Positions 15,956-25,296 of a stretch of 64,000 nucleotides of DNA are shown here, piece after piece. Source of the DNA: Colimorpha_A sp900556615 (GTDB lineage: Bacteria; Bacillota; Clostridia; Oscillospirales; CAG-272); NCBI GenBank assembly GCA_963598415.1, contig CAVBUH010000029.1, forward strand, positions 62,001 to 126,000, read 5' to 3'. Position 1 is the stretch's first letter, and each line of letters starts with the position of its first letter. The notes beneath the pieces were generated by a model. It did not search any database. It worked only from the letters and a program-made list of their open reading frames with translations, and was not told where the DNA came from. A program made the position numbers and the translations under genes.

Positions 15956-16728
15956 TATGAACTGAGAAAGGAACGAAGTCGGTTGCTTTTGGGCGAATCA
16001 AAAACCTCGGTAGGTGTTCCGGTCTCGGCAATAATGCCCTGATCCATAAAAATTACCTTAGTAGATATGTCATGGGCAAATGCCATCTCATGAGTTACAA
16101 TAATCATAGTCATATTCTGCTGTGCCAATGATTTCATAACGGCAAGCACTTCTCCGGTAAGTTCAGGATCCAGAGCGGACGTCGGCTCATCAAAACACAG
16201 TATATTCGGATTCAAAGCAAGCGCCCTTGCTATGGCAACACGCTGCTGTTGACCTCCGGAAAGCTCACAAGGATAGTTTTTCAGCTTTTCTGAAAGTCCC
16301 ACTTTCGCTATAAGCTCTTTGCCCTCCTGCTCAATTTGCTCAATAATTGCCTTTCGGTTTTTTCTGTAATCCTCCCGTTCTTTTGCAAGCAGTTTTTTTG
16401 CCAGCGTAACATTTTCAAGGACATTATACTGCGGAAAAAGATTAAAATTCTGAAAAACAAGGCCGAAATTCAATTGTGCACTTCTCTGCTCCGAAACAGA
16501 ACGTTTCTCTTCGGATTTACTGTTAAAAATGGTCTGACCGTTTACTCTGATAATACCTTCATCAGCTTTTTCAAGAAAAGTCAAACACCGCAAAAGGGTT
16601 GTTTTTCCGCTTCCTGAAGAACCGATTATCGAAAGAATCTCGCCTTTTTCAAGAGAGAAGCTTATTCCTTTTAAAATTTCTGATTTGTCGAAATGTTTTT
16701 TTATGTTTTCAACTTCAAGTATGGACAT
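15952..16728 (-). CDS. Polar amino-acid ABC transporter ATP-binding protein (GlnQ-like)
   Basis: This ATPase of about 258 residues powers the adjacent amino-acid uptake system. Walker A is GSSGSGKTTLL, the signature is LSGGQQQRVAIARALA, Walker B is ILCFDEPTSALDPEL, and the switch histidine is in IIVTHEMAFAHD. The last residues, RLRSFLSSY, are a normal family ending. The ATG at 16728 has GGTGAT upstream. A longer frame to 16836 overlaps the permease gene and is unlikely. It is the last gene of the operon binding protein-permease-ATPase, starting 6 bp after the permease stop. A family-1 repeat abuts its 3' end and supplies the stop codon. Confidence 0.93.
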   Translation of the reverse strand: MSILEVENIKKHFDKSEILKGISFSLEKGEILSIIGSSGSGKTTLLRCLTFLEKADEGIIRVNGQTIFNSKSEEKRSVSEQRSAQLNFGLVFQNFNLFPQYNVLENVTLAKKLLAKEREDYRKNRKAIIEQIEQEGKELIAKVGLSEKLKNYPCELSGGQQQRVAIARALALNPNILCFDEPTSALDPELTGEVLAVMKSLAQQNMTMIIVTHEMAFAHDISTKVIFMDQGIIAETGTPTEVFDSPKSNRLRSFLSSY

Positions 16729-16733
16729 AGTAA

Positions 16734-17381
16734 TCACCCTTTGTAGTAATCGAGCTTCTTTTCGATTTTTCCGAAAAGAATCGTAAGTATTCCGCAAAAC
16801 AAAAGATAAAACGCTCCGACATAAAAGAGAGGCCAAATAATGGCATAACCCGCAACAATATCGTCTGCCGCTTTTACAAGCTCTATAACCGCAACTACAC
16901 GCGCCAAAGATGTGTCTTTTACAAGTGTAATAATTTCATTGCTCATCGGAGGAATAATGCGTTTGATTACTTGCTTAAGAATAATCCTGAAAAAGATCTG
17001 ACTCCTGGTCATACCGAGAACCTGACCTGCCTCATATTGTCCTTTAGGTATGGAAGCAATACCGCCACGATATATTTCCGAAAAATACGCCGCGTAATTA
17101 ATAATAAATGCAACGAGAACCGCAAGAAGCCTGTTGCTCATAGGAACATGGAATAACAGACCGGGACCGTAAAAAACAATTATTACCTGCAGCATCAGAG
17201 GCGTGCCTCTTATAATCCATACAAAAACCCGCATGAACCATGCAATCGGCTTTATTTTTGACATAGAACCAAAGGTTATCAGCAATCCGAGAGGTACCGC
17301 GCAAATTAATGTAACAAAAAAAATTAAAAGTGTGGTTTCAAATCCGCTGATAAGCTCCGCAGTTACTCGAATAAACGACAT
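16734..17381 (-). CDS. Polar amino-acid ABC transporter permease
   Basis: This 215-residue integral membrane protein belongs to the HisM/GlnP family. About five hydrophobic helices are visible. The cytoplasmic EAA loop that contacts the ATPase reads YEAGQVLGMTRSQIFFRIILKQ, and NEIITLVKDTSLARV, typical of amino-acid permeases, follows it. AGGG lies before the ATG. A stem-loop separates it from the binding-protein gene upstream, and the ATPase gene follows within 6 bp. Only one permease gene is present, so it probably works as a homodimer. The specificity within polar amino acids cannot be told from this sequence. Confidence 0.93.
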   Translation of the reverse strand: MSFIRVTAELISGFETTLLIFFVTLICAVPLGLLITFGSMSKIKPIAWFMRVFVWIIRGTPLMLQVIIVFYGPGLLFHVPMSNRLLAVLVAFIINYAAYFSEIYRGGIASIPKGQYEAGQVLGMTRSQIFFRIILKQVIKRIIPPMSNEIITLVKDTSLARVVAVIELVKAADDIVAGYAIIWPLFYVGAFYLLFCGILTILFGKIEKKLDYYKG

Positions 17382-17416
17382 ATTGTTGCCCTTTCAAATG
17401 AAATTCGCACACACAA

Positions 17417-17450
17417 ACACCTGACAGGAGATCGGTTCCACATCAGGTGT
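17417..17450 (-). promoter_or_regulatory. Intercistronic stem-loop after the binding-protein gene
   Basis: ACACCTGA (17417-17424) pairs with TCAGGTGT (17443-17450). There is no real U tract on the minus strand, so it is more likely an mRNA-stabilising or partial-stop hairpin. That would favour expression of the binding protein over the membrane components. Confidence 0.55.
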
Positions 17451-17509
17451 TTCAGCGTAATTATAATTTTATATCTCTATGTTTTTCTAAAAGAGGCAAA
17501 TCCAATGAT

Positions 17510-18316
17510 TTATCCTTTTTGATTCGAAATAAGCTGTTCAGCAACACCGTACTTTTCCGCTATTTTATTAAGCGTACCGTCGGCAATCAGCTCATTGATC
17601 GCTGCATTTACTTTTTCAAGCGTTACAGGACTGTCTTTTCTGAATCCGATAGCATATTCCTCATAGGAGAGCTTCAGATTACTTACAATCATAAGATCGC
17701 TGTAATCGGTATTATCTCCTACAGAGGAGACAGCCATGACATAGTCAACGATTGCTATATCCGCTGTCCCGGATTTCACTTCGATAAGTGCTTTTGTCTG
17801 TGTATCAACGCTTGTATAGTTCTTTTTGAGATGTTCATCCGCTTCGATGGCTTTCTCCCCTGCCGACTTCGCTTCTGCTGCTGTTTTCGCACCGTCCATT
17901 GACTCGAGGGTAGTATATTTCTCGGCATCGGCTTTTCTGATAACGGCAACCTGCCAATTGTTCATATATGACTGTGACATGTCCATTTCTGCTTTCAGTT
18001 CGTCTGTAACCGTCATACCGTTCCAAATACAATCGATCGCCTTTGACTTCAGTTCAACAACCTTCTTGTCCCAAACAATTTTTACAAATTCCGCTTTTAC
18101 GCCAAGCTTCTCGGTAACTTTTTCTGCAAATTCTGTTTCAAATCCCGTCCAATTACCGTCATCGTCGGTATAATTCATCGGCTTAAATATCGTCACGCCG
18201 ATTTTCAGCGTTCCCTTTGATTCAATATATTCCCAATCCTTTTTTGTATCCGCACAGGATGAGAAAAGTACAAGCGCCATAGTCAAAATTAAAATCATCG
18301 ATATAAGCTTTTTCAT
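17510..18316 (-). CDS. Polar amino-acid ABC transporter substrate-binding lipoprotein
   Basis: This protein has 268 residues. The signal peptide ends in a lipobox, LFSSC with C21 as the lipid-bearing cysteine, so the mature protein should be tethered outside the cell membrane. The mature part is a family-3 binding protein: GTLKIGVTIFKPMNYTDDDG, GFETEFAEKVTEKLG, KAIDCIWNGMTVTDE, and ALIEVKSGTADIAIVDY. The C-terminal phrase INELIADGTLNKIAEKYG is typical. It is the first gene of the minus-strand uptake operon, with GAGAGGAA before the ATG and a good promoter at 18354-18382. The ligand is a polar amino acid by family, the exact one unknown. Confidence 0.93.
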   Translation of the reverse strand: MKKLISMILILTMALVLFSSCADTKKDWEYIESKGTLKIGVTIFKPMNYTDDDGNWTGFETEFAEKVTEKLGVKAEFVKIVWDKKVVELKSKAIDCIWNGMTVTDELKAEMDMSQSYMNNWQVAVIRKADAEKYTTLESMDGAKTAAEAKSAGEKAIEADEHLKKNYTSVDTQTKALIEVKSGTADIAIVDYVMAVSSVGDNTDYSDLMIVSNLKLSYEEYAIGFRKDSPVTLEKVNAAINELIADGTLNKIAEKYGVAEQLISNQKG

Positions 18317-18353
18317 GTCAGATTCCTCTCAAATCTCTAAATAATATGCTGAT

Positions 18354-18382
18354 ATTTTATCATAGTAAAGCGTTAAAGTCAA
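18354..18382 (-). promoter_or_regulatory. Sigma-A promoter of the amino-acid ABC operon
   Basis: On the minus strand TTGACT (18377-18382) is followed after 17 bp by TAAAAT (18354-18359). It lies about 40 bp upstream of the binding-protein ATG. Confidence 0.7.
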
Positions 18383-18450
18383 TAGATATTTACTGAATTA
18401 TATATTTTCGTCATAATAAGCAAAATCAGTGTAAAAAAACATGAATAAAG

Positions 18451-19062
18451 TCATAAATACGCTATAACACGATGAATGGGGAAACCTTTTTCGGAAAAAT
18501 TTCTCTCGTATTCTGTAAGAATGTTATCCGCAGCATATATGCTATTGTGAAGATCTCTTGTAAGATCTCTGAGCTTAAAGCCCTCCTGCTCAAACTGCTC
18601 AAGAGAAAAATCGAACAGTCCGACATTGTCTGTTTTCAAAACGATATCACCATCGGGTATTAAAATTTTTTTATAAAGATCAAGAAAGGCTTTGTAAGTA
18701 AGTCTTCTTTTATAATATCCTTTTTTGGGCCACGGATCCGAAAAATTCAGATAAATTCTGCTTACGGTTCTCTCTTCAAAAAAATCAAGAAGCCTTGAAG
18801 CATCACTGTTAATAAGCTTCACATTTCCGATATTCTCGGATTTAAGCTTCTCTGCCGCAAGAAGTATGATATCGCTAATCTTTTCCATAGCAATAAAATT
18901 TTTCTCGGAATGCCTTTTAGCTGATTCTAAAATAAAAGCCCCTTTCCCGCATCCTATCTCAAGTTCAACAGGGAATTTTTCTATTTTTGATTTATCTGAT
19001 AAAAAATATTCTGAACAAGCGACAATTCTTTCTGCTCCATGCTTTTTTTTTCGCATTCTCAT
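18451..19062 (-). CDS. trmB: tRNA (guanine-N7-)-methyltransferase
   Basis: This protein of about 203 residues methylates G46 of tRNA with S-adenosylmethionine. The SAM-binding loop is EIGCGKGAF, and the family signature FSDPWPKKGYYKRRL is intact. It is followed by LKTDNVGLFDFS and the C-terminal TEYERNFSEKG that forms part of the tRNA site. I chose the ATG at 19062, giving the usual MRMRKK start. A GTG five codons upstream (19077) is possible. The gene is transcribed alone from a near-perfect promoter and diverges from the HAAS-domain gene. Confidence 0.95.
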   Translation of the reverse strand: MRMRKKKHGAERIVACSEYFLSDKSKIEKFPVELEIGCGKGAFILESAKRHSEKNFIAMEKISDIILLAAEKLKSENIGNVKLINSDASRLLDFFEERTVSRIYLNFSDPWPKKGYYKRRLTYKAFLDLYKKILIPDGDIVLKTDNVGLFDFSLEQFEQEGFKLRDLTRDLHNSIYAADNILTEYERNFSEKGFPIHRVIAYL

Positions 19063-19107
19063 ATTGTATTTTCTCACAATCTTTGGTATAATATAAATTA
19101 TGATGCT

Positions 19108-19136
19108 ATTATACTATAAATTCAATTGGATTTCAA
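19108..19136 (-). promoter_or_regulatory. Sigma-A promoter of trmB
   Basis: On the minus strand TTGAAA (19131-19136), a 17-bp spacer and TATAAT (19108-19113) form an almost perfect promoter about 45 bp before the trmB start. Confidence 0.75.
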
Positions 19137-19209
19137 GCAATTTTTTATTTGATAATCCGCTTCCGTATTTTTCGACGGACAATATTTTCTTGAAAGGAAC
19201 CGTTCATAG

Positions 19210-20160
19210 ATGGATAAACAGACATTCTATACACAGCTTTCGGAAAAGCTTTCGGCGTTAGGAGTAGGCGAGGAATACATAAATCGCCATCTCAATCAGT
19301 TCGACAATTATTTTTCTGAAAAAAGCGATGAAGAAGTAAGTCAGGAGATTTCAAAGCTCGGAAGCATCGATCGTGTTGCAGCAAGAATAAAACGTATAAC
19401 CGAAAAAACGGCGCTCGATAATGAAAGCAATGAGCATCAAGCTGCAACGGAAACAGTACCCTGCGAATCCAATTCCGATGCTGATGAGACAGAATCGGAA
19501 AAATCTTCTGAAAAACGGCAGCAAACAGGTGAATTTTCATTTGTAACCCGAAAAAAAGAACCTGCATATGAAGCTTCTTTGGCTCAGAAGTACGATAGTA
19601 ATACTCCACCCCAGAATCGTCAGAGTTCCGCATCTCTTTCTTCAAAAGATATATCTAATCAAGATATAAAACGCTCGAAAGTCAAATCGGTAACAGAGAC
19701 ACCCCTCGGAACGGTCGGATATACTGTACCTGATAACGAAACAATTAAAAATAATACCAGAAAATTTTGGCTACTGTTTGCCGCAACGCTTCCTTTAACA
19801 GCAGCAGTCGTTTTTGCCGTTGCTCTTCTCTTTGCATCTGCATTTTTTGCCATAGCCGTTCTTATCATTGCCGCCGTTGCCCTTCTTGTCGCAATGACCG
19901 CAGCCGGTACGCTGACTTCGGTATTCGGACTTATTTTTGGCGTAGCACAAATGCTTTCCAGTTTGCCTATAGGTTTGTACGAATGCGGTTTAAGTATTAT
20001 AATCGGTTCCGTTGTCCTTTTTTGCGGGATACTTGTTTATAATTTTGCAGTGCGGCTGATGCCTTTTGCCGCAAAATGGCTCCTTGTTTTTGCGAAATAT
20101 GTGATAAAAAAAGCAAAGGAACTATATGTATACTTTAAAAAGGAGTGTATTGGAGGATGA
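19210..20160 (+). CDS. HAAS (DUF1700-type) domain membrane protein
   Basis: This protein has 316 residues. Residues 1-65 form a HAAS/DUF1700-type helical domain (FYTQLSEKLSALGVGEEYI, HLNQFDNYFSEKSDEE, ISKLGSIDRVAARI). Residues of about 70-170 are a hydrophilic, serine- and glutamate-rich spacer. The last 140 residues hold three or four hydrophobic helices. Such proteins usually pair with a DUF4097 protein and often a PadR regulator in envelope-stress or cell-surface operons. Here the DUF4097 gene follows with an ATGA overlap, so translation is coupled. No PadR gene is present beside it. AAAGGAA lies before the ATG. Confidence 0.75.
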   Translation: MDKQTFYTQLSEKLSALGVGEEYINRHLNQFDNYFSEKSDEEVSQEISKLGSIDRVAARIKRITEKTALDNESNEHQAATETVPCESNSDADETESEKSSEKRQQTGEFSFVTRKKEPAYEASLAQKYDSNTPPQNRQSSASLSSKDISNQDIKRSKVKSVTETPLGTVGYTVPDNETIKNNTRKFWLLFAATLPLTAAVVFAVALLFASAFFAIAVLIIAAVALLVAMTAAGTLTSVFGLIFGVAQMLSSLPIGLYECGLSIIIGSVVLFCGILVYNFAVRLMPFAAKWLLVFAKYVIKKAKELYVYFKKECIGG

Positions 20161-21053
20161 AACCTACTTCTTTAATTTTTCTTGCTCTTTCAGTAATACT
20201 GTTTGTCGGTGGATTCATGGCCTGCGGAATTGCGAAATCCATGGCTAAAACTCAAGGTATAAAAATCTATGATCAAGAAATAAATGCGGAGGGAGACTCC
20301 GTATATACCTATAATATTTCTGACGAAAGCATAACAAAGCTCTCTCTTGTGTTTGCCGATGTGGATGTGAATATAATCGGTACTGCTGAAGACAGCTATA
20401 TCGAACTGAAAAATTTTGATGTTAACTCATATAAAACTACACTTAGTGGTTCGTCAGTAACAATAAACGGAACTGTCAGCTTTATTTCCTCCATGATTGA
20501 TATGAGCGGAGGCGGTATACAGTTTAAAGGATTAAGGTATTTCTTTCTCGACAAACCCGATCCTGACAGACCGAAAACAGTTAATATATATATATCTGAA
20601 AATTCCGGTCTGAAAAGTCTTAATGTCACCACAGAAAAAGGAACCGTCTATTGTAAGAATCTTTCTAATCCAATTGATTATTATATAACGACAAATGATT
20701 CGGACATTGTTTTTGATAAAATCGAAACCATTTCCATTGCGGAACTCAAAACAACAAACGGAAATATTTCGATAACGACATCTGAAATAGCAACGCTTTC
20801 GGCAAATATTGAAAACGGCAATCTTTTGGTTGAAGCCAACGGAGCCTATTCTGCCAATCTCGCTACTTATAATCTTATGGCAACGGAAGGAATTGTTACC
20901 TATAACGGAACAAAGTCAGAAGAAACGCCCGGTGAACTGAAAATCACTTCCCCCGCACCAAAATGCCTTATTAAAGCACTTGTAACAAACGGTAATATTA
21001 CTGTAAATGACGGTGCAACCGACGAATCTCTTGCAATTTCTGCCACCGAGTAA
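20157..21053 (+). CDS. DUF4097-type adhesin-like envelope protein
   Basis: This protein has 298 residues. A hydrophobic N-terminus (residues of about 5-26) anchors a long beta-rich repeat region in which short strands alternate with GN or NG turns: KTTNGNISITTSE, SANIENGNLLVEANG, ALVTNGNITVNDG. This is the DUF4097 single-stranded beta-helix pattern, thought to lie outside the membrane. The ATG overlaps the HAAS gene stop (ATGA), with AAGGAG upstream. A GTG at 20145 is an alternative start. The function is unknown. In related loci the pair is part of envelope sensing. Confidence 0.75.
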   Translation: MKPTSLIFLALSVILFVGGFMACGIAKSMAKTQGIKIYDQEINAEGDSVYTYNISDESITKLSLVFADVDVNIIGTAEDSYIELKNFDVNSYKTTLSGSSVTINGTVSFISSMIDMSGGGIQFKGLRYFFLDKPDPDRPKTVNIYISENSGLKSLNVTTEKGTVYCKNLSNPIDYYITTNDSDIVFDKIETISIAELKTTNGNISITTSEIATLSANIENGNLLVEANGAYSANLATYNLMATEGIVTYNGTKSEETPGELKITSPAPKCLIKALVTNGNITVNDGATDESLAISATE

Positions 21054-21129
21054 ACAGCATTGCTTTGAATAATTCATCAGCTTATGGGGAATATTTATTA
21101 TGCCAATAAATATTAAGGAGCTGATAGAA

Positions 21130-21348
21130 ATGTTAGATAAAATTGCATTGGCATTAGTTATAATCGGCGGAATAAATTGGGGCAGCATTGGTCTGTTCAG
21201 ATTTGATATCGTTGCATGGTTATTCGGCGGCCAAACCGCTATAGTAAGCAGAATCGTATATACCCTTGTCGGTCTTGCCGCCCTGTGGTGCATCTCGCTT
21301 TTGTTCAGAACAGATTCCGAAACAGTTGAAAGGCATCACCCGCAATAA
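21130..21348 (+). CDS. DUF378 family small membrane protein
   Basis: This 72-residue protein has two transmembrane helices. The first contains the family signature ALVIIGGINWGSIGLF, and FDIVAWLFGG and a second helix with YTLVGLAALWCI follow. DUF378 proteins (YuzA-like) are common in Firmicutes and uncharacterised. AAGGAG 9 nt before the ATG at 21130 makes this start preferable to the one at 21100. It lies 76 bp after the DUF4097 gene and may be part of that transcript. Confidence 0.85.
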   Translation: MLDKIALALVIIGGINWGSIGLFRFDIVAWLFGGQTAIVSRIVYTLVGLAALWCISLLFRTDSETVERHHPQ

Positions 21349-21412
21349 AACGGTTTCCTTTCCTTATGCAGGATAACGCGACGAACTCAACGGAGTTATT
21401 TTTCGCCAAGTT

Positions 21413-21603
21413 TTAAGGCAACACCGCCGCGGATGTACGGCTATCGCCTTTATTGCGCATATGCTTGCCTCTATTCCGTCATACTTCACCAATTTCGTAG
21501 GCAGAGGTACCACTCTTGTCTCCTCAATTTGTATCGTCTGACGAAAAAAAAAAAAAATCCGGCGGCGCATCTGCGCAACAATCCTTGTACAGTATTGCCT
21601 TAA
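21413..21603 (-). repeat. Family-1 miniature repeat, copy C
   Basis: Element ends are TTAAGGCAACACCGCC and AGTATTGCCTTAA. On the minus strand it carries the family core (GTCAGACGATACAAATTGAG, GACAAGAGTGGTACCTCTGC, TGACGGAATAGAGGCAAGC). It is slightly longer than the others because of a run of A/T next to the GTCAG box. It lies in the gap between two convergent genes. Confidence 0.75.
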
Positions 21604-21615
21604 GTTATCATAATT

Positions 21616-21649
21616 GGGGGACTGTTTGCGTTAATGCAAACAGTCCCCC
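21616..21649. terminator. Bidirectional hairpin between convergent genes
   Basis: GGGGGACTGTTTGC (21616-21629) and GCAAACAGTCCCCC (21636-21649) form a perfect 14-bp stem with a six-base loop, only 5 bp beyond the stop of the ABC permease gene. The T tracts on both sides are weak, so termination efficiency is uncertain. Confidence 0.6.
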
Positions 21650-21654
21650 GTTGT

Positions 21655-24450
21655 TTATTCAGCGGATTTCAAAGATTCCGCCATATTGATACCGTTTATT
21701 TTTCTTCTCATAACAAGCTCAACAATGAAAGCAAATAGGAAGGTAAGACATATTGCCAAGAGGTAGCTTAGGGGCTTTATAACGATATCAAATGAAACCA
21801 TGTCTATTTTGATACAGTTGATAACAAAGCCGTGAAGCCACATACCGAGCGGTATTCCGAATACTGCTCCCATTGCGGTAAGAATCAGATTTTCCCGGAA
21901 AACATAGGCACAGGACTCAGAGGGATAAAAGCCAAGCACTTTTATAGTCGCAATTTCCCTGCTCCGTTCCGTTATATTGATATTACTCAAATTAAATAGC
22001 ACAACAAAAGCAAGCGCGCTTGCACAGAATATAACCAACCACACGATTGAATCGAGACTTTTCATCATGCTATCAACGCGATTTTTTATATCCGCATTAA
22101 CCGTTACATTAATTACACCACTCTCCTCCATTAAAGCAGCTGATACTTCATGCAAATCCATATTTTCTGCAGCAAAGGCATATGCGTTTCGTATTTCATA
22201 ACCAAGCTCCGCAATACTGTCATAAGAGATAAAAGCGTAATTATAAACATAATTGTCGCAAATACCGCTTACCGTAAACTCTGTTTCATTAAAATCAATG
22301 TCCCTGATAACAATTTTATCTCCTATGGCTATTCCGAGGGAATCAGCGGTTTTTTTATCAAGAACAGCTTCTCCTATTTTCGGAGCGGGGATAATATTTT
22401 CTCCGTCATGAAGCTTTATAAAGTCTGTAATTTTATCAGAAACAGCGGCAACAACGCTGACGGTTTTAACGTTAGATTTATCGATAATATCTCCGCTTCC
22501 CTGGTAGACAAACTCACACATGGAAAGCTTATCCATATTATTTTTGCAAAATAAATCCCGTTCTTCCGCTGTAATATTACTGTCAAAGCTGATAACATAA
22601 TCATATACCGTAACATTATCAAATTGCAGGTTGGCAATATTGGAGATAGAATCTCTTATTCCGAAGCCTGTGAGGACAAGTGCAGTACACCCGCCTATAC
22701 CGAGTATCATCATAAAAAGCCGTCTTTTGTAACGGAATATATTTCTAAACGATACTTTTCTGAGGAACGGAAGACGTTTCCATATAAAGGTAACTCTCTC
22801 TAAAAGAATGCGCTTCCCCGCTTTAGGAGCTTTAGGTCTTACAAGCTCGGCAGGACGCCTTGCAAATTCCTTGCGGCAGGAAATGAGCGTTGAACCAATT
22901 GAGCAGAGCATCGCAGCCGCAAAAGATATAACGGCGAGCTTCCCATCGAACACATACTCGATCGGTGCAAAACCGTAAAGCATATCATAGGCTCGCCATA
23001 TTGCAAGCGGGAAAAGATATGTTCCGGCAGCAAAGCCCGATATACACCCGATAAGCGCTGCGCTTCCTGAATAAAAAACATATTTTCCCGTAATCGCCGC
23101 GCTTCCACAGCCGAGCGCCTTAAGGGTTCCTATTTGGGTACGCTCTTCATCCACCATTCTGGTCATCGTGGTAGTACAAACAAGAGCCGCTACCAAAAAA
23201 AAGAATACGGGAAATACTTTTGCAATTCCGTCTACAATTTTGGAATCGCTTTCAAAACAGGAATATCCTATGTTATCATCTCTCGTGAAAAGATAAACGG
23301 TCGGCTCAGCCATTTCGTTTATTTCTTTTTCGGCTTGGGAGATTTTCTCCGCCGCGTTTTTCAATTTACTTTCCCCGTCAGAAAGAAGTTTTTCAGCTTC
23401 CTCACATTCCTGCAGCGCCGCATCAAGAGATAAAAGGGCTTCTGAAAGAAGGTTATATTCTTTCCCTTCTTTAATTCCAATATTTTCAAGTGCGGTAATA
23501 GAAACAAGCACTTCTGAACGCTTTTCTTGAATAATATCTGAAAAAGCCTCAATCTGCTCAGCAGCACTTTTTCCTTCCAACTCTCCGGAAATCGAGGAAA
23601 TAAAATCAAACCTGTCGTAAAACGCCTTTAGCGTGTTGGCTGTCACCGAATTAAATTTTTCAATTTCTTCGCTATATTCTTGCTTTCTATCAGACAGTTC
23701 CGAAAGCGCCTCGTTTTGTAATAAAGTAAATCTTTCCATGCTGACTGTTTTATTTTTATTCTCGACGGACGTTTCTATCGAAGAAATCAGTTCATCATAT
23801 TCCTTCGACATAATATATGCTTTGTCTTCAAGAGTGAGAAAAACCTCACTGTATAAATCCGTTTCAAAACCGTCATAAGGAATATAGGCATATGCGCTGA
23901 TTGTTCCGTCTCCAAGCTTTGTATTTCCGCGCTCAATATTGAGATAATAAGATGAAGAAACAATTCCGCAAACCGTATATTCGGAATGAGAAAAAATTTT
24001 GTCATCTGTAGTTATCGTCTTTCCGATACAGCTCTCATCATATCGTTCCGAATCAAGAACGCATTCATCCGATTTTTCCGGGAGTCTGCCGGCAACCACC
24101 GAAAGTTTATTTATTTTTTCAGTCAGCGAATGAACCTTAAAAACTCTTTCCGTGCCGTTGATTTTAAACACGGCATCGGCGGAAAACGCCCCTTCCGCAT
24201 ACTCTATGCCGTCCAGCGATGTCAACCCGTTAATTTCATCATCAGTATATCCAATCGAAGAAAGAAGCCTGAAATCATACATATTTGATTCGGTAACATA
24301 TTGATCGGCAGTTTCAAGCATTGAGTGTCTTGTAACCTTTAAGCCTGAGAAAAAACCCACTCCGAGAGCGATTATGACAATGATCGCAAGATATCTGCCG
24401 AACGATCCTTTTATTTCACGAAAGGTACTTTTGATCAGCGACGATTTCAT
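21655..24450 (-). CDS. ABC transporter permease with two FtsX domains (MacB-like, large)
   Basis: This protein of about 931 residues has an N-terminal transmembrane helix (YLAIIVIIALGVGFFSGL) and a large external region. A coiled-coil stretch occupies about residues 255-385 (SELSDRKQEYSEEIEKFNS, EAEKLLSDGESKLKNAAEK). Two FtsX-type membrane domains follow: one in the middle (VFPVFFFLVAALVCTTTMTRM) and one at the C-terminus (IVWLVIFCASALAFVVLFNL). Such long permeases work with a LolD/MacB-type ATPase, and the gene for that enzyme lies directly upstream. These systems move no small solute across the membrane but transmit force, for export of peptides or envelope work. The start at 24450 has GGAG upstream, and ATGs at 24459 and 24468 are possible. 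Confidence 0.85.
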   Translation of the reverse strand: MKSSLIKSTFREIKGSFGRYLAIIVIIALGVGFFSGLKVTRHSMLETADQYVTESNMYDFRLLSSIGYTDDEINGLTSLDGIEYAEGAFSADAVFKINGTERVFKVHSLTEKINKLSVVAGRLPEKSDECVLDSERYDESCIGKTITTDDKIFSHSEYTVCGIVSSSYYLNIERGNTKLGDGTISAYAYIPYDGFETDLYSEVFLTLEDKAYIMSKEYDELISSIETSVENKNKTVSMERFTLLQNEALSELSDRKQEYSEEIEKFNSVTANTLKAFYDRFDFISSISGELEGKSAAEQIEAFSDIIQEKRSEVLVSITALENIGIKEGKEYNLLSEALLSLDAALQECEEAEKLLSDGESKLKNAAEKISQAEKEINEMAEPTVYLFTRDDNIGYSCFESDSKIVDGIAKVFPVFFFLVAALVCTTTMTRMVDEERTQIGTLKALGCGSAAITGKYVFYSGSAALIGCISGFAAGTYLFPLAIWRAYDMLYGFAPIEYVFDGKLAVISFAAAMLCSIGSTLISCRKEFARRPAELVRPKAPKAGKRILLERVTFIWKRLPFLRKVSFRNIFRYKRRLFMMILGIGGCTALVLTGFGIRDSISNIANLQFDNVTVYDYVISFDSNITAEERDLFCKNNMDKLSMCEFVYQGSGDIIDKSNVKTVSVVAAVSDKITDFIKLHDGENIIPAPKIGEAVLDKKTADSLGIAIGDKIVIRDIDFNETEFTVSGICDNYVYNYAFISYDSIAELGYEIRNAYAFAAENMDLHEVSAALMEESGVINVTVNADIKNRVDSMMKSLDSIVWLVIFCASALAFVVLFNLSNINITERSREIATIKVLGFYPSESCAYVFRENLILTAMGAVFGIPLGMWLHGFVINCIKIDMVSFDIVIKPLSYLLAICLTFLFAFIVELVMRRKINGINMAESLKSAE

Positions 24451-24461
24451 ATGCTCCATCC

Positions 24462-25166
24462 TTACCATTCTATATTTTCAACAGGTATAATATGATTATT
24501 GAGTTCTGTACTCAGTACCGTCCCGTTTTTTATCCGAATAATTCTGTCCGCCATAGCCGTAAGTGCAGAATTATGAGTAATAATGACAACCGTCATTCCC
24601 TTTTCCCGCGACATATCCTGCAGGAGCTTAAGAATTGATTTTCCGGTCTGATAATCAAGTGCCCCGGTAGGTTCATCACAGAGCATAAGAGATGGATTCT
24701 TGGCAAGTGCTCTTGCTATCGCTACTCTCTGCTGCTCTCCACCGGAAAGCTGCGCAGGAAAATTATTTGTTCTTTCCTCAAGACCGACTTGTTTCAATAC
24801 CGTTTTCGCGTCAAGGGGATCTTTTGAAAGCTGGGTGGAAATCTCAACATTTTCAAGAGCGGTAAGATTCGGTATGAGATTATAAAATTGAAAAACGAAC
24901 CCGATATCATGGCGTCTGTATTCTGCAAGCTTTTTTGCATTATAGTCTGAAATTTTTTTGTCCCCAAGATACACTGCGCCGGATGTAAGGCTGTCCATAC
25001 CCCCGAGTATATTGAGCAGCGTGGTTTTTCCTGCTCCCGATTGACCTACAATGACGCAGATTTCTCCCTTTCCGATCTCAAAGCTTACATCATGAAGAGC
25101 ACGAACCTCTACCTCTCCTGACTTATAAATTTTTTCGACTTTTTCAAATCTGACAAAACCGTTCAT
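24462..25166 (-). CDS. ABC transporter ATP-binding protein (LolD/MacB type)
   Basis: This 234-residue ATPase has Walker A GQSGAGKTTLL, the signature LSGGEQQRVAIARALA, Walker B LMLCDEPTGALD and the switch histidine in VVIITHNSAL. FVFQFYNLIPNLTALENVE is characteristic of the LolD/MacB/FtsE branch that pairs with FtsX-type permeases. GGAGA lies before the ATG. The permease gene begins within 12 bp of its stop, so the two form an operon. No two-component system is adjacent, which argues weakly against a bacitracin-type resistance module. Substrate unknown. Confidence 0.92.
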   Translation of the reverse strand: MNGFVRFEKVEKIYKSGEVEVRALHDVSFEIGKGEICVIVGQSGAGKTTLLNILGGMDSLTSGAVYLGDKKISDYNAKKLAEYRRHDIGFVFQFYNLIPNLTALENVEISTQLSKDPLDAKTVLKQVGLEERTNNFPAQLSGGEQQRVAIARALAKNPSLMLCDEPTGALDYQTGKSILKLLQDMSREKGMTVVIITHNSALTAMADRIIRIKNGTVLSTELNNHIIPVENIEW

Positions 25167-25296
25167 TTCTTTATCTCCCGATCCTACTGTATATTATAAT
25201 AATTATATCAATCAATATTTCATCAATAATGGAAAAACATTTAAATATTATTACGATAAAATTAAATAATATATTAACTATCGAATAACTACCAAA

